This document shows positions 17,100-25,941 of a DNA stretch of 64,000 nt, one piece after another. The notes under the pieces are model-generated. The model was not told the origin of the DNA. It made no database searches and worked only from the letters and a program-made list of their open reading frames with translations. Position 1 is the stretch's first letter. Each line of letters opens with the position of its first letter. Origin of the DNA: Sphingomonas sp. PAMC26645 (GTDB taxonomy: Bacteria > Pseudomonadota > Alphaproteobacteria > Sphingomonadales > Sphingomonadaceae); NCBI RefSeq assembly GCF_004795835.1, contig NZ_CP039249.1, positions 3,199,001 through 3,263,000 of the forward strand, given 5' to 3'. The translations under genes were made by a program, and so were the position numbers.

Positions 17100-17867
17100 A
17101 TGGCCGACCAGACGGCGATCTATCCCAGCCTGAAGGGCAAGCGCGTCCTGATCACCGGCGGCGCGTCGGGAATCGGCGCCGGTCTGGTCGAGGCGTTCGC
17201 GCGTCAGGGGGCGCATGTTGCGTTCGTCGACATGTCCAAGGACGCCGCGGAAGCGCTGATCGAGACGCTGACGCCCGACGTCGCGACCGCACCGATATTC
17301 CTGCCGCTCGACCTGCGTGACGTCGATGCGCTGAAGACGACCGTCGCGACGATCGAGGACCGGCTCGGCGGGATTGACGTGCTGATCAACAACGCCGCGA
17401 ACGACGATCGCCACACGATCGAAGAGATCACGCCCGCCTATTGGGACGAGCGGATGGCGACCAATTTGCGCCACCTGTTCTTCGCAGGGCAGGCCGTGGT
17501 GCCGTCGATGAAGCGCGCGGGAGGTGGCGTGATCCTCAATTTCGGCTCGATCTCGTGGCATCTCGCACTGCCCGAACTGCTGATCTACCAGACTGCCAAG
17601 GCCGGCATCGAGGGTATGACCCGCGCAATGGCGCGCGATCTGGGTGGCGACGGCATCCGCGTCAACACGATCGTCCCGGGCAACGTCGAGACGCCACGCC
17701 AGCTGAAATGGTACACGCCCGAAGGCGAGGCCGAGATCATATCGGCGCAGTGCCTCAAGACCCGCGTCCAGCCTGCGGACGTCGCGGCGCTGGTGCTGTT
17801 CCTCGCGTCGGACGATGCGCGGATGTGCACCGGCCACGATTATTTCGTCGATGCCGGGTGGCGTTGA
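17100..17867 (+). CDS. xylB: pentose 1-dehydrogenase, SDR family
   Basis: This 255-aa classical short-chain dehydrogenase probably oxidises D-xylose (or L-arabinose) to the lactone with NAD(P)+. The cofactor loop TGGASGIG (19-26), NNAA (97-100), the catalytic serine in NFGSISW (about 150), and Y163-x3-K167 (YQTAK) are all present. The length matches Caulobacter XylB. A GTG 18 bases upstream is in frame. It begins 22 bases after xylX, and its stop lies one base before the ATG of the lactonase gene, so it is clearly inside the operon. Confidence 0.75.
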   Translation: MADQTAIYPSLKGKRVLITGGASGIGAGLVEAFARQGAHVAFVDMSKDAAEALIETLTPDVATAPIFLPLDLRDVDALKTTVATIEDRLGGIDVLINNAANDDRHTIEEITPAYWDERMATNLRHLFFAGQAVVPSMKRAGGGVILNFGSISWHLALPELLIYQTAKAGIEGMTRAMARDLGGDGIRVNTIVPGNVETPRQLKWYTPEGEAEIISAQCLKTRVQPADVAALVLFLASDDARMCTGHDYFVDAGWR

Positions 17868-17868
17868 G

Positions 17869-18759
17869 ATGAGCGGCGCAATTCCCGTCGAAACGACCGC
17901 GGAAAGCATCTGCGACGTCGGCGCGACGCTCGGCGAGGGCCCGATCTGGATCGCGCGCGATGCCGCGCTCTGGTTCGTCGACATCAAGTCGCCGTGCGTG
18001 CACCGGTTCGATCCGGCGACGGGAGCGCTCGACACCTGGAAGGCGCCAGACCAGATCGGCTGGATCATTCCGGCAGACGATGGAAGGTTTCTCGCCGGCG
18101 TCCGTGGCGCTCTCCACCGGTTCGATCCCGCCACCGGCGCATTCGACGAGATTGCGGTCGTCCACGCCGAGACTCCGGGCAATCGTCTCAACGATGCCGC
18201 GCGCGATCCCACCGGGCGCGTATGGTTCGGGACGATGGACAATGCCGAATCCGAGGACACCGGCCACGTCTATCATTGGCATGACGGTGAACTGACCAAG
18301 ACGGAGATCCCGCCCGTCGCGATCACCAATGGCCCCGCGATCTCGCCCGACGGCCGCACGCTGTATGCGGTCGACACGCTCGGCAAGCGGATCGACGCCT
18401 ACCCGATCGGCGCGGACGGTAATGTCGGCGAGCCACGCCTTTTCCTGACGATCGACCCCGACGATGGTTACCCCGACGGGGCGATCTGCGATTCCGAAGG
18501 CGGCGTCTGGGTCGGGTTCTTCGGCGGTTGGGCGGCACGCCGGTTCGCGCCGGATGGTACCTGCACCGACATCGTCCGCTTCCCGGTCGCGAACATCACC
18601 AAGATCGCGCTCGGTGGGCCCGACGGTCGCACCGCCTATGCGACGACCGCCGCGAAAGGCCTCGACGACGAAGCGCTCGCAGCCCAGCCGCTGGCAGGAA
18701 ACCTGTTCACCTTCCGCGTCGCCATTCCCGGCGTCCCGGTCGAACCCGTCACACTTTAG
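17869..18759 (+). CDS. xylC: SMP-30/gluconolactonase-type pentonolactonase
   Basis: This 296-aa six-bladed beta-propeller lactonase should hydrolyse the pentonolactone made by the dehydrogenase. SMP-30 family hallmarks are present: an early GEGPIW with a metal-ligand glutamate, then RLNDAARDPTGRVWFGTMD with the metal-binding Asn-Asp, and TNGPAISPDGRTLYAVDT carrying the second Asn/Asp set. It follows xylB directly (TGAGATG spacing) and precedes the sugar transporter. Length and order match Caulobacter XylC. Confidence 0.8.
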   Translation: MSGAIPVETTAESICDVGATLGEGPIWIARDAALWFVDIKSPCVHRFDPATGALDTWKAPDQIGWIIPADDGRFLAGVRGALHRFDPATGAFDEIAVVHAETPGNRLNDAARDPTGRVWFGTMDNAESEDTGHVYHWHDGELTKTEIPPVAITNGPAISPDGRTLYAVDTLGKRIDAYPIGADGNVGEPRLFLTIDPDDGYPDGAICDSEGGVWVGFFGGWAARRFAPDGTCTDIVRFPVANITKIALGGPDGRTAYATTAAKGLDDEALAAQPLAGNLFTFRVAIPGVPVEPVTL

Positions 18760-18831
18760 TGCAACCAATTTTACGACACCCCATTCACGATAAGCGTCGC
18801 CGTTAGAGCGCCGTCACGGAGAGGAAAACCA

Positions 18832-20247
18832 ATGACTATAGCGGCAGAATCCGCGCCCCAAGTGAACCGAGCCCTGATTGCGATGATCGTCATCGTCGCG
18901 ACCATCGGCGGGTTCATGTTCGGCTATGACTCGGGCGTCATCAACGGCACGCAGGCGGGGCTCGAGACTACGTTCGCGCTGTCGTCGCTCGGCACCGGCT
19001 TCACCGTCGGCGCGATCCTGATCGGCTCGTCGGTCGGCGCGTTCATGGCCGGGCGGCTTGCCGACAACCTCGGCCGCCGCAACGTCATGATGATCGCCGC
19101 GGTGCTCTTCATCGTCAGCGCACTCGCGGCGGGTGCAGCAACCTCGGCGACGATGTTCGTGCTCGCCCGCATCGTCGGCGGCCTCGGCATCGGTGCCGCC
19201 AGCGTGCTCGCCCCGGTCTACATCTCCGAAGTCGTTCCCGCGAACGTCCGCGGCCGGCTGTCGAGCGTCCAGCAGATCATGATCATCACCGGCCTGACCG
19301 GCGCATTCGTCGCCAACTGGTATCTCGCGCGCATCGCCGGATCCTCGACCGCGTTGTTCTGGCTCGACTATCCGGCATGGCGCTGGATGTTCTGGATGCA
19401 GGTCATCCCCGCCGCGATCTATCTCGCGACGCTGTTCCTGATCCCCGAAAGCCCGCGCTTCCTGGTTCTCAAGGGCCGTTACGACGAAGCACAGGTCGTC
19501 CTCACGCGCCTGTTCGGTGCCGCCGAGGCCACGCGCAAGGTCGCCGAGATCCGCGGCTCGCTGTCGGTCGATGCGCATCGTCCCAAGCTGTCCGACCTGA
19601 TCGACAAGGCGAGCGGCAAGATCCGCCCGATCGTCTGGACCGGCATCGGCCTCGCGATCTTCCAGCAGTTCGTCGGCATCAACATCGTGTTCTACTACGG
19701 TTCGGTGCTGTGGCAGTCGGTCGGCTTCAGCGAGAGCGATGCGCTGCTCATCAACATCCTGTCCGGCTCGCTGTCGATCATCGCCTGCCTGCTCACCGTC
19801 GCGCTGGTCGACAAGGTCGGCCGCAAGCCGCTCCTGCTGATCGGGTCTGCGGGCATGACCGTCGCGCTGGCGATCGTCGCGATCTGCTTCGCCAGCGGCG
19901 CGATCGTCGAGGGTTCGCTGCACCTGTCGGATCGCAACGGCTTGATCGCACTGATCGCCGCCAATGCGTATGTCGTGTTCTTCAACCTGAGCTGGGGCCC
20001 GATCATGTGGGTGATGCTCGGAGAGATGTTCCCGACGCAGATCCGTGGTTCGGGTCTGGCGGTCGCGGGCTTCGCGCAGTGGTTCGCCAACTTCGCGATC
20101 TCGGTGAGCTTCCCCACGATGGCGATCTCGCTCGGCCTGTCGCTCACTTACGGCTTCTACGCCTTGTCGGCGTTCGTCTCGTTCTTCTTCGTCTGGAAGA
20201 TGGTTTCGGAAACGCGTGGCCGCGAGCTGGAAGACATGGTGGGCTAA
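18832..20247 (+). CDS. xylE: sugar porter, major facilitator superfamily
   Basis: This 471-aa protein has twelve predicted membrane spans and sugar-porter signatures: GYDSGVINGTQAGLE in TM1, GRLADNLGRRNVMM between TM2 and TM3, PESPRFLVLKGR after TM6, QQFVGINIVFYYG in TM7, VDKVGRKPLLLIG, and the terminal region before a short cytoplasmic tail. It very likely imports the pentose consumed by this cluster through proton symport. It lies 72 bases after xylC with an AGAGGA ribosome-binding site, so it is either the end of the operon or separately promoted. Confidence 0.85.
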   Translation: MTIAAESAPQVNRALIAMIVIVATIGGFMFGYDSGVINGTQAGLETTFALSSLGTGFTVGAILIGSSVGAFMAGRLADNLGRRNVMMIAAVLFIVSALAAGAATSATMFVLARIVGGLGIGAASVLAPVYISEVVPANVRGRLSSVQQIMIITGLTGAFVANWYLARIAGSSTALFWLDYPAWRWMFWMQVIPAAIYLATLFLIPESPRFLVLKGRYDEAQVVLTRLFGAAEATRKVAEIRGSLSVDAHRPKLSDLIDKASGKIRPIVWTGIGLAIFQQFVGINIVFYYGSVLWQSVGFSESDALLINILSGSLSIIACLLTVALVDKVGRKPLLLIGSAGMTVALAIVAICFASGAIVEGSLHLSDRNGLIALIAANAYVVFFNLSWGPIMWVMLGEMFPTQIRGSGLAVAGFAQWFANFAISVSFPTMAISLGLSLTYGFYALSAFVSFFFVWKMVSETRGRELEDMVG

Positions 20248-20357
20248 TGCCAACCACCGGACCGCGGCTTGGGTCGCGGTCCGGTAGGTACGATTCATCG
20301 CGGGGTTCGACTTGGCGTGTTCGTGTCAGACCGCCATTGTCCTCCCCACGATAGCAC

Positions 20358-20460
20358 TACCCCGGCGGAAGCGGGCCCAGTTGGCGAGGCGGAAATAACG
20401 GCGGCCCCTCCTCCGCTAGCAACGTCCCCCAACTGGGCCCCGGCCTTCGCCGGGGAGGTG
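20358..20460. repeat. palindromic repeat, family A copy 1
   Basis: This is an imperfect inverted repeat of about 100 bases. The arms contain CCCAGTTGG and CCAACTGGGCCCCGG, flanked by CCCCGGCGGAAG and CTTCGCCGGGG. The same architecture recurs at 25742, 40101 and 62479. It sits between the convergent xylE and xylD genes. Confidence 0.8.
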
Positions 20461-20545
20461 CTTTTTAGGGACGACTTCGGTTCATGATACCGCGTTTCGA
20501 GGCGCTTGACCGCCTCCCTCGGTCACTCCAGCGGAGGCGCGAAAC

Positions 20546-20592
20546 CATACTGGCTGACCCTTGCGCTTTTATCGCAAAGGTCAGACAGTATG
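20546..20592. terminator. long inverted repeat between convergent genes
   Basis: Two 20-base arms (CATACTGGCTGACCCTTGCG and its partner at 20573-20592) pair at 18 of 20 positions around a 7-base loop (CTTTTAT). Its location between the 3' ends of xylE (plus) and xylD (minus) suits a bidirectional terminator or mRNA-stabilising hairpin, although it lacks a classical U-tract. Confidence 0.5.
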
Positions 20593-20667
20593 CATTCTGG
20601 ACGCTGAAGATGATCAGTGACTTAAGGATGGGGCGAGACACCGAGCCCCGCCCTCAGGCCTCACGCC

Positions 20668-22446
20668 TCAGTGGTTATGCCGAGGCGTCTTCGCGGAAAT
20701 CCCGCGATACTTCACGGCGAAATCGAGCACGCCGCCCTCGGCCAGCTGCCCGGTCTTCTCGCGGTACAATTCCTCCCACGGCGTATTGCTCTCGGGTACC
20801 GGCGGCAGCCCCTCGCCCTTGCGGCGCGCAATCTCGTCGGGCTCGACCAGCGCATCGCAGGTCCCGGCGACCAGATCGATTCGCACCACGTCGCCCGTCC
20901 GGATCCACGATAACCCGCCGCCGACAGCACTCTCAGGCGACACGTTCAGGATCGACGGACTGTCCGACGTCCCCGACTGCCGCCCGTCGCCGAGCGTCGG
21001 CAGCGCCAGGACACCGCGCTGGATCAGCGCGTCGGGCGGCTGCATGTTGACGACTTCCGCCGAGCCCGGCCAGCCGATCGGCCCCGCCCCGCGGATCACC
21101 AGGATACAGCCCTCGTCGATGTCGAGCGCGGGATCGTTGATCCGGTGGTGATAGTCGTCCGAACCCTCGAACACGATCGCCCGCGCCTCGAACCGATCTT
21201 CCGCGCCCGGCGTCGAGAGATACCGCTCGCGGAACGCCGGCGAGATCACCGACGTCTTCATGATCCCGAAATCGAACAGGTTGCCCTTCAGCACCAGGAA
21301 GCCGGCGCGCTCCATCATCGGCGCATCGAACGGCTTGATCATCTCGCGATCGCGCGTCTCGCGGCCAGCGATGTTCTCGCCGATCGACCGCCCGGTGACC
21401 GTCAGGCAGCTCGTGTCGAGCTTCCCGCCCGCAATCAGCTCATGCAGCACCGCGGGCACGCCGCCCGCCCGGTGGAACCGCTCGCCGAGATACTTGCCCG
21501 CGGGCTGCATGTTGACAAGCAACGGCAGGTCATAGCCGTGATCCGACCAATCTTCCGGATACAGCGTCACCCCCGCATGCTGCGCCATCGCCATGATATG
21601 CGGCTGCGCGTTGCTCGACCCGCCGATCGCACTGACCACGCGGATCGCGTTGAGGAAGCTGTCGCGCGTGAGAATCGTCGACGGGCGCAGGTCCTCATAC
21701 GCCATCTCGACGATCCGCCGCCCGGTCTCGTACGCCATCTGGCCGCGCTCGCGGTACGGCGCGGGAATCGCCGCGCACCCGGTCAGCGACAACCCGAGCG
21801 CCTCGGCGACCGCGTTCATCGTCGAGGCCGTGCCCATCGTGTTGCAATGCCCGGCGGACGGCGCGCTGTCGGTGGCGCGGTTGAGGAATTCCTCCTCGTC
21901 GATCTCGCCCGCCGCCAGCTTGCGCCGGCTACGCCAGATCACCGTTCCCGAGCCGACCAGCTCGCCGTCATGCCAGCCATCGAGCATCGGACCGCCCGAC
22001 AGCACGATCGCCGGAATATCGACCGTCGACGCCGCCATGATCCCCGACGGCGTGGTCTTGTCGCAGCCGGTGGTCAGCACGACCGCGTCGATTGGATAGC
22101 CGTAAAGCGTCTCGACCAGCCCCAGATACGCCAGGTTGCGATCGAGCGCCGCGGTCGGCCGCCGGCAATTCTCGAAGATAGGATGGACCGGGAACTCCAT
22201 CGCGATGCCGCCCGCATCACGAATCCCGTCCCGCGTTCGCTTGGCGAGTTCCAGATGGATGCGGTTGCACGGCGAAAGGTCGCTGCCCGACTGCGCGATG
22301 CCGATGATCGGCCTTCCCGAGCGCAACTCCGCCGGGGTCAGCCCGTAATTCATGAAGCGTTCGAGATAGAGCGCGGTCATGTCCGAGCGGGCGGGATCGG
22401 CGAACCAGTCGCGCGATCGGAACGGCTTCACCGGTACACGGTCCAC
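20668..22446 (-). CDS. xylD: pentonate dehydratase, IlvD/Edd family
   Basis: This 592-aa Fe-S dehydratase probably converts D-xylonate (or L-arabinonate) to the 2-keto-3-deoxy acid. IlvD/Edd motifs are clear: TTGCDKTTPSGIMAAS with a cluster cysteine, SAGHCNTMGTASTMNAVAEA with another, and GSDDYHHRINDP plus GDGRQSGTSDSPSIL near the C-terminus. The length matches the pentonate dehydratase subgroup. It starts at GTG with GGAGA about 8 bases ahead. It runs opposite to xylXBCE, with a putative operator 34-47 bases before its start. Confidence 0.85.
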   Translation of the reverse strand: MDRVPVKPFRSRDWFADPARSDMTALYLERFMNYGLTPAELRSGRPIIGIAQSGSDLSPCNRIHLELAKRTRDGIRDAGGIAMEFPVHPIFENCRRPTAALDRNLAYLGLVETLYGYPIDAVVLTTGCDKTTPSGIMAASTVDIPAIVLSGGPMLDGWHDGELVGSGTVIWRSRRKLAAGEIDEEEFLNRATDSAPSAGHCNTMGTASTMNAVAEALGLSLTGCAAIPAPYRERGQMAYETGRRIVEMAYEDLRPSTILTRDSFLNAIRVVSAIGGSSNAQPHIMAMAQHAGVTLYPEDWSDHGYDLPLLVNMQPAGKYLGERFHRAGGVPAVLHELIAGGKLDTSCLTVTGRSIGENIAGRETRDREMIKPFDAPMMERAGFLVLKGNLFDFGIMKTSVISPAFRERYLSTPGAEDRFEARAIVFEGSDDYHHRINDPALDIDEGCILVIRGAGPIGWPGSAEVVNMQPPDALIQRGVLALPTLGDGRQSGTSDSPSILNVSPESAVGGGLSWIRTGDVVRIDLVAGTCDALVEPDEIARRKGEGLPPVPESNTPWEELYREKTGQLAEGGVLDFAVKYRGISAKTPRHNH

Positions 22447-22479
22447 TGCAAACTCTCCTGAACGCGGTCTGTTATCTCA

Positions 22480-22493
22480 TGGGAGCGCTACCG
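22480..22493 (-). promoter_or_regulatory. putative XylR (LacI-type) operator before xylD
   Basis: TGGGAGCGCTACCG contains a near-perfect palindrome centred on AGCGCT and fits the LacI-family operator pattern TGGTAGCGCTACCA at 12 of 14 positions. It lies between the start of xylD and the end of the repressor gene. Confidence 0.5.
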
Positions 22494-22527
22494 CGACGGT
22501 CGTCGGTCGGTCAAGCGCCAGTCGATA

Positions 22528-23619
22528 CTATGCGTGAACGCGCGACGGTGGTCGGCGACGCGGCGCAGCGTCCGACTGACGGCGGACCAGCGTGTAATCG
22601 AGAACGACATGGCCATTCGCATCCTTGCCGCCGCTGCGACGATTGAAGATCGCCGAGACGAGCAGCTCGACCGCCGCGCGCGACATGTCGGCGATCGGCT
22701 GGTGGATCGTCGTCAGTTCGGGCCAGATCGTCGTCGCAAGCGCGCTGTCGTCGAACCCGCACACCGTCAGGTCGCCCGGCACGTCGAGGCCGCGGCGATG
22801 CGCGACCGCGACGGTCGCCGCAGCCATGTCGTCGTTGCTGGCGAAGATCGCGGTGGGCGCATCCTTCGCGTCGAGCAATTGCTCGGCACCGTCGAGACCG
22901 GAGCGATAGGTGAACAAGCCGCCCACCACCAGCGACTCATCCGGCGCCAGACCGGCATCGGCGATCGCCGCGAGATACCCCTCGTGACGAAGCCGGCTCG
23001 CGGTCTGGTTCGGGTTGCCGATGATGAACCCGATCCGCGAATGACCCAGCTTAACAAGGTGTTCGGTCATCGCGCGGGCCGCTTCGAAATCGTCGATCGT
23101 GACGGCGGCCGACCCTTCCGGCGGAGACCCGGTCGCGACGACCACGGTCGGCACGCCGGCCTCCGTCAGCACGTCGAGCACCGCGCGCGAATCGCAGAGC
23201 GGCGGCGGCAGGATGACGCCGTCGATCCCGCTCTCGATCATATGCCGCGCGACCTCGATCTCATGGTCGCCGATGTCGCATTTCTCGACGATCAACTGCA
23301 CGTCGCTGCGGCTCGCCTGTTCGAGGCTGCCGACCAGGAACTCGCTCAGATACGCAGCGCTCGGGTTGCTGTAGAGCAGGCCGATCCGCATCTGCCCGCC
23401 GCCGGCCAAGCTGCGCGCGGCGCGGTTGGGCGCGTATCGAAGCGTGTCGATCGCCACGTTAACCGCCTCGCGCGTCGCCTCTCGGACCTTCGCTTCCCCG
23501 TTGATGACGCGCGAGACGGTCATCGGTGAGACGCCTGCGAGAACCGCGACGTCGGAAATGGTGGGTGCGCCGCTTCTGCGGCCCGAAGTGTTGCGCGGCT
23601 TGCGCGTGGCGAGGCTCAT
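22528..23619 (-). CDS. xylR: LacI-family repressor of the pentose cluster
   Basis: This 363-aa LacI/GalR-type regulator has an N-terminal helix-turn-helix and hinge (TISDVAVLAGVSPMTVSRVI, then INGEAKVREATREAVNVAI) and a periplasmic-binding-protein-like sugar domain (RIGLLYSNPSAAYLSEFLVG, later DDMAAATVAVAHRRGLDVPG). It probably represses the xyl genes until a pentose or pathway intermediate binds. An in-frame ATG 39 bases upstream exists; the chosen start leaves a short basic arm (MSLATRKPRNTSGRRS), common in the family. It lies downstream of xylD's operator and is divergent from xylA. Confidence 0.85.
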   Translation of the reverse strand: MSLATRKPRNTSGRRSGAPTISDVAVLAGVSPMTVSRVINGEAKVREATREAVNVAIDTLRYAPNRAARSLAGGGQMRIGLLYSNPSAAYLSEFLVGSLEQASRSDVQLIVEKCDIGDHEIEVARHMIESGIDGVILPPPLCDSRAVLDVLTEAGVPTVVVATGSPPEGSAAVTIDDFEAARAMTEHLVKLGHSRIGFIIGNPNQTASRLRHEGYLAAIADAGLAPDESLVVGGLFTYRSGLDGAEQLLDAKDAPTAIFASNDDMAAATVAVAHRRGLDVPGDLTVCGFDDSALATTIWPELTTIHQPIADMSRAAVELLVSAIFNRRSGGKDANGHVVLDYTLVRRQSDAAPRRRPPSRVHA

Positions 23620-23930
23620 GCCGCGCTTTTTAGCAGGTGATCGCAATATTATCAGCATGTAATCTGAGTTACCGTGGTCGTATACTCAGAGAACATCGTG
23701 CCGCGGCCGTTCGCTCTTGCGTGTTATCGCTCCCAAGATTAGTCGGACAATCGGTTTTGCCTTACCGGGCAGCAAGCATATTTGGAACGGACGGGGAGTG
23801 CGCGTGCGATACGATCTGATCCGTACACTCTACCCAAGCCATGGCCTCGGTGTCACATTGCCGTCCGCGACTGCTGCTACGCACTGGAACATGGTTCGCC
23901 TTCGCACCACATTGGAGCATGTGCCGAGAG

Positions 23931-23944
23931 TGATAGCGCGACCT
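23931..23944 (+). promoter_or_regulatory. putative XylR operator before xylA
   Basis: TGATAGCGCGACCT agrees with TGGTAGCGCTACCA at 11 of 14 positions and lies about 90 bases before the xylA start, in the 413-base gap between the divergent xylR and xylA genes. The rest of that gap shows no gene. Confidence 0.35.
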
Positions 23945-24032
23945 TTGCGGCCGCCGCGCATCTTAGCCGACGATTTCCCGACGCACCGCCGTTCCGGTTG
24001 GCGCGTCCCTCGATTTGATTTGGAGAACTGAC

Positions 24033-25586
24033 ATGGACGGTACCTTCCCGATCGGCGCGCGCGCCGTAGACAGCGACGTCACCTTCCTCGCGATCGATCC
24101 GTCGACCGACGCCAAGATCGAACCCGCTTTTGCCGTTTCGAGTGAAGAAGACGTCGCGGAAGCCTGCAAGCTCGCCGAAGCAGCGTTCGATACCTTCCGC
24201 GAAACCGATCCCGAAACGCGCGCGAAATTCCTCGAGACGATCGCCGACGAGATCGAGGCGATCCACGAGCCGCTCGTCGCTCGTGCGATCCAGGAGAGCG
24301 GCCTGCCCCGCCCACGCCTCGAAGGCGAGCGCGGCCGTACCACCGGCCAGCTCCGCCTGTTCGCCAAGCATCTCCGCGCCGGCACCTGGGCCTCGGTCAT
24401 CATCGACGAGGCACAGCCCGATCGTAAGCCCGCTCCCCGCGCGGACCTGCGCCAACGCCGGATCGCGGTCGGCCCGGTCGCGGTGTTCGGCGCCTCGAAC
24501 TTCCCGCTCGCCTTCTCGGTTGCAGGTGGTGACACCGCCTCGGCACTTGCCGCCGGTTGCCCGGTCGTGGTCAAGGGCCACCCCGCGCATCCCGGCACGT
24601 CGGTCATGGTCGGCAAGGCGATCCAGGCCGCGGTTGCCAAGTGTGGGCTGCCCGAGGGCGTGTTCTCGCTGGTCCAGGGTCCCGCGAACGAACTCGGCGC
24701 CGCGCTCGTCAAGGACGCGCGCATCAAGGCGGTCGGCTTCACCGGCTCGCGCGGCGGTGGCTTGGCCCTGGTGGCACTCGCCGCAGCCCGCCCCGAGCCG
24801 ATCCCGGTCTATGCCGAGATGAGCAGCGTCAACCCCGTCATCCTGTTCCCCGCGGCGCTTGCGGCGCGCGGCGAAGCACTCGGCAAGGCCTATGTCGGTT
24901 CGCTGACGATGGGCTCGGGGCAGTTCTGCACCAATCCCGGCATCGTCGTCGCGGTCGATGGTCCTGACCTCGACAAATTCGTCGAAGCCGCCGCCGCTGC
25001 GCTTGGCGAAGCTGCGCCGCAGGTCATGCTGACCCCCGGCATCCATGCCAGCTACGACAAGGGCGTCGCCGCGCTTGCCGGTCACAATGCGGTCGAGACG
25101 CTCGCTCGCGGCACCGAAGCCGAAGGCGCAAACCGCGGTCGTGCGGCGTTGTTCTCCACCACCGGCAAGGCGTTCGTCGCCGACCCTGCGCTGTCGCATG
25201 AAGTTTTCGGGGCTGCCTCGATCATCGTCCGCTGCGCCGACCTCGCCGAGGTCCGCCAGGTTCTCGAACAGGTCGAGGGTCAGCTGACGATCACGCTGCA
25301 GATCGACGAAGGCGATTACGCGGACGCTGCGACGCTGGTGCCGGTGCTGGAACGCAAGGCCGGTCGCATCCTCGCGAACGGCTGGCCGACCGGCGTCGAG
25401 GTTGCTCCTGCAATGGTTCACGGTGGGCCTTTCCCGGCGACGTCGGATCCGCGCACGACCTCGGTCGGTACGGCTGCTATCGAGCGCTTCCTGCGCCCGG
25501 TCTGCTACCAGGACCTGCCGGACGCGCTGCTGCCGAAGGCGGTCAAGCACGACAACCCGCTGGGCTTGCCACGCACCGAGGGGTGA
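24033..25586 (+). CDS. xylA: alpha-ketoglutarate semialdehyde dehydrogenase
   Basis: This 517-aa aldehyde dehydrogenase oxidises 2-oxoglutarate semialdehyde to 2-oxoglutarate, the last step of the oxidative pentose route. Active-site residues are visible: Asn156 in [10 protein letters not shown], Glu262 in [10 protein letters not shown], and Cys299 in [10 protein letters not shown]; the cofactor segment is GFTGSRGGG. The subgroup with [10 protein letters not shown] is typical of KGSA dehydrogenases. The ATG is preceded by GGAG. It faces away from xylR. The symbol follows Caulobacter usage and should not be confused with xylose isomerase. Confidence 0.85.
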   Translation: MDGTFPIGARAVDSDVTFLAIDPSTDAKIEPAFAVSSEEDVAEACKLAEAAFDTFRETDPETRAKFLETIADEIEAIHEPLVARAIQESGLPRPRLEGERGRTTGQLRLFAKHLRAGTWASVIIDEAQPDRKPAPRADLRQRRIAVGPVAVFGASNFPLAFSVAGGDTASALAAGCPVVVKGHPAHPGTSVMVGKAIQAAVAKCGLPEGVFSLVQGPANELGAALVKDARIKAVGFTGSRGGGLALVALAAARPEPIPVYAEMSSVNPVILFPAALAARGEALGKAYVGSLTMGSGQFCTNPGIVVAVDGPDLDKFVEAAAAALGEAAPQVMLTPGIHASYDKGVAALAGHNAVETLARGTEAEGANRGRAALFSTTGKAFVADPALSHEVFGAASIIVRCADLAEVRQVLEQVEGQLTITLQIDEGDYADAATLVPVLERKAGRILANGWPTGVEVAPAMVHGGPFPATSDPRTTSVGTAAIERFLRPVCYQDLPDALLPKAVKHDNPLGLPRTEG

Positions 25587-25637
25587 TCGGAGGAGAGAAG
25601 GAAGGGCGCGCTGCCGAACGACAGCCCGTCCTTCCTT

Positions 25638-25692
25638 GTTCTCCCGCGAAGGCGGGAGCCCAGTCTGGGTCCCCGGCTTCGCGGGGAAACAT
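25638..25692. repeat. short palindromic repeat, family B copy 1
   Basis: A hairpin of about 55 bases: GTTCTCCCGCGAAGGCGGGAG, then CCCAGTCTGGGTC, then CCCCGGCTTCGCGGGGAAAC. The same unit occurs at 50173. It follows xylA and may also terminate its transcript. Confidence 0.75.
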
Positions 25693-25741
25693 GCTTAGGT
25701 TCGAACGCTTTTTACTGGCTACCATCCCGGCTTGCCGGCCA

Positions 25742-25845
25742 CCACCCCGGCGAAGGCCGGGGCCCAGTTGGAGAGGTGGCGATAACGAAGGGCAACGCTC
25801 CGTTAGCGACGTCCCCCAACTGGGCCCCGGCTTTCGCCGGGGTGG
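25742..25845. repeat. palindromic repeat, family A copy 2
   Basis: This is the cleanest copy of the family. The outer arms CCACCCCGGCGAAGGCCGGG and CTTTCGCCGGGGTGG surround inner arms GGCCCAGTTGG and CCAACTGGGCC, with a middle that includes GATAACGAAGGGC. It lies between xylA and the hybrid histidine kinase gene. Confidence 0.85.
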
Positions 25846-25941
25846 AACTAAGTGGGTATGCCCGGATGGATGCGCGATCCGCCCCCCTCCCCCACACCCC
25901 TAATCATTGACACGCGCGCGCGCGATACCCACTAGTCCGGC

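Noticed and set aside
18814..20298. A 494-codon minus-strand frame rich in Arg, Asp and His
   Set aside because: It is a shadow of the sugar porter gene, which has clear MFS motifs.
23877..25550. A 557-codon minus-strand frame
   Set aside because: It is antisense to the aldehyde dehydrogenase gene, whose active-site residues are intact.
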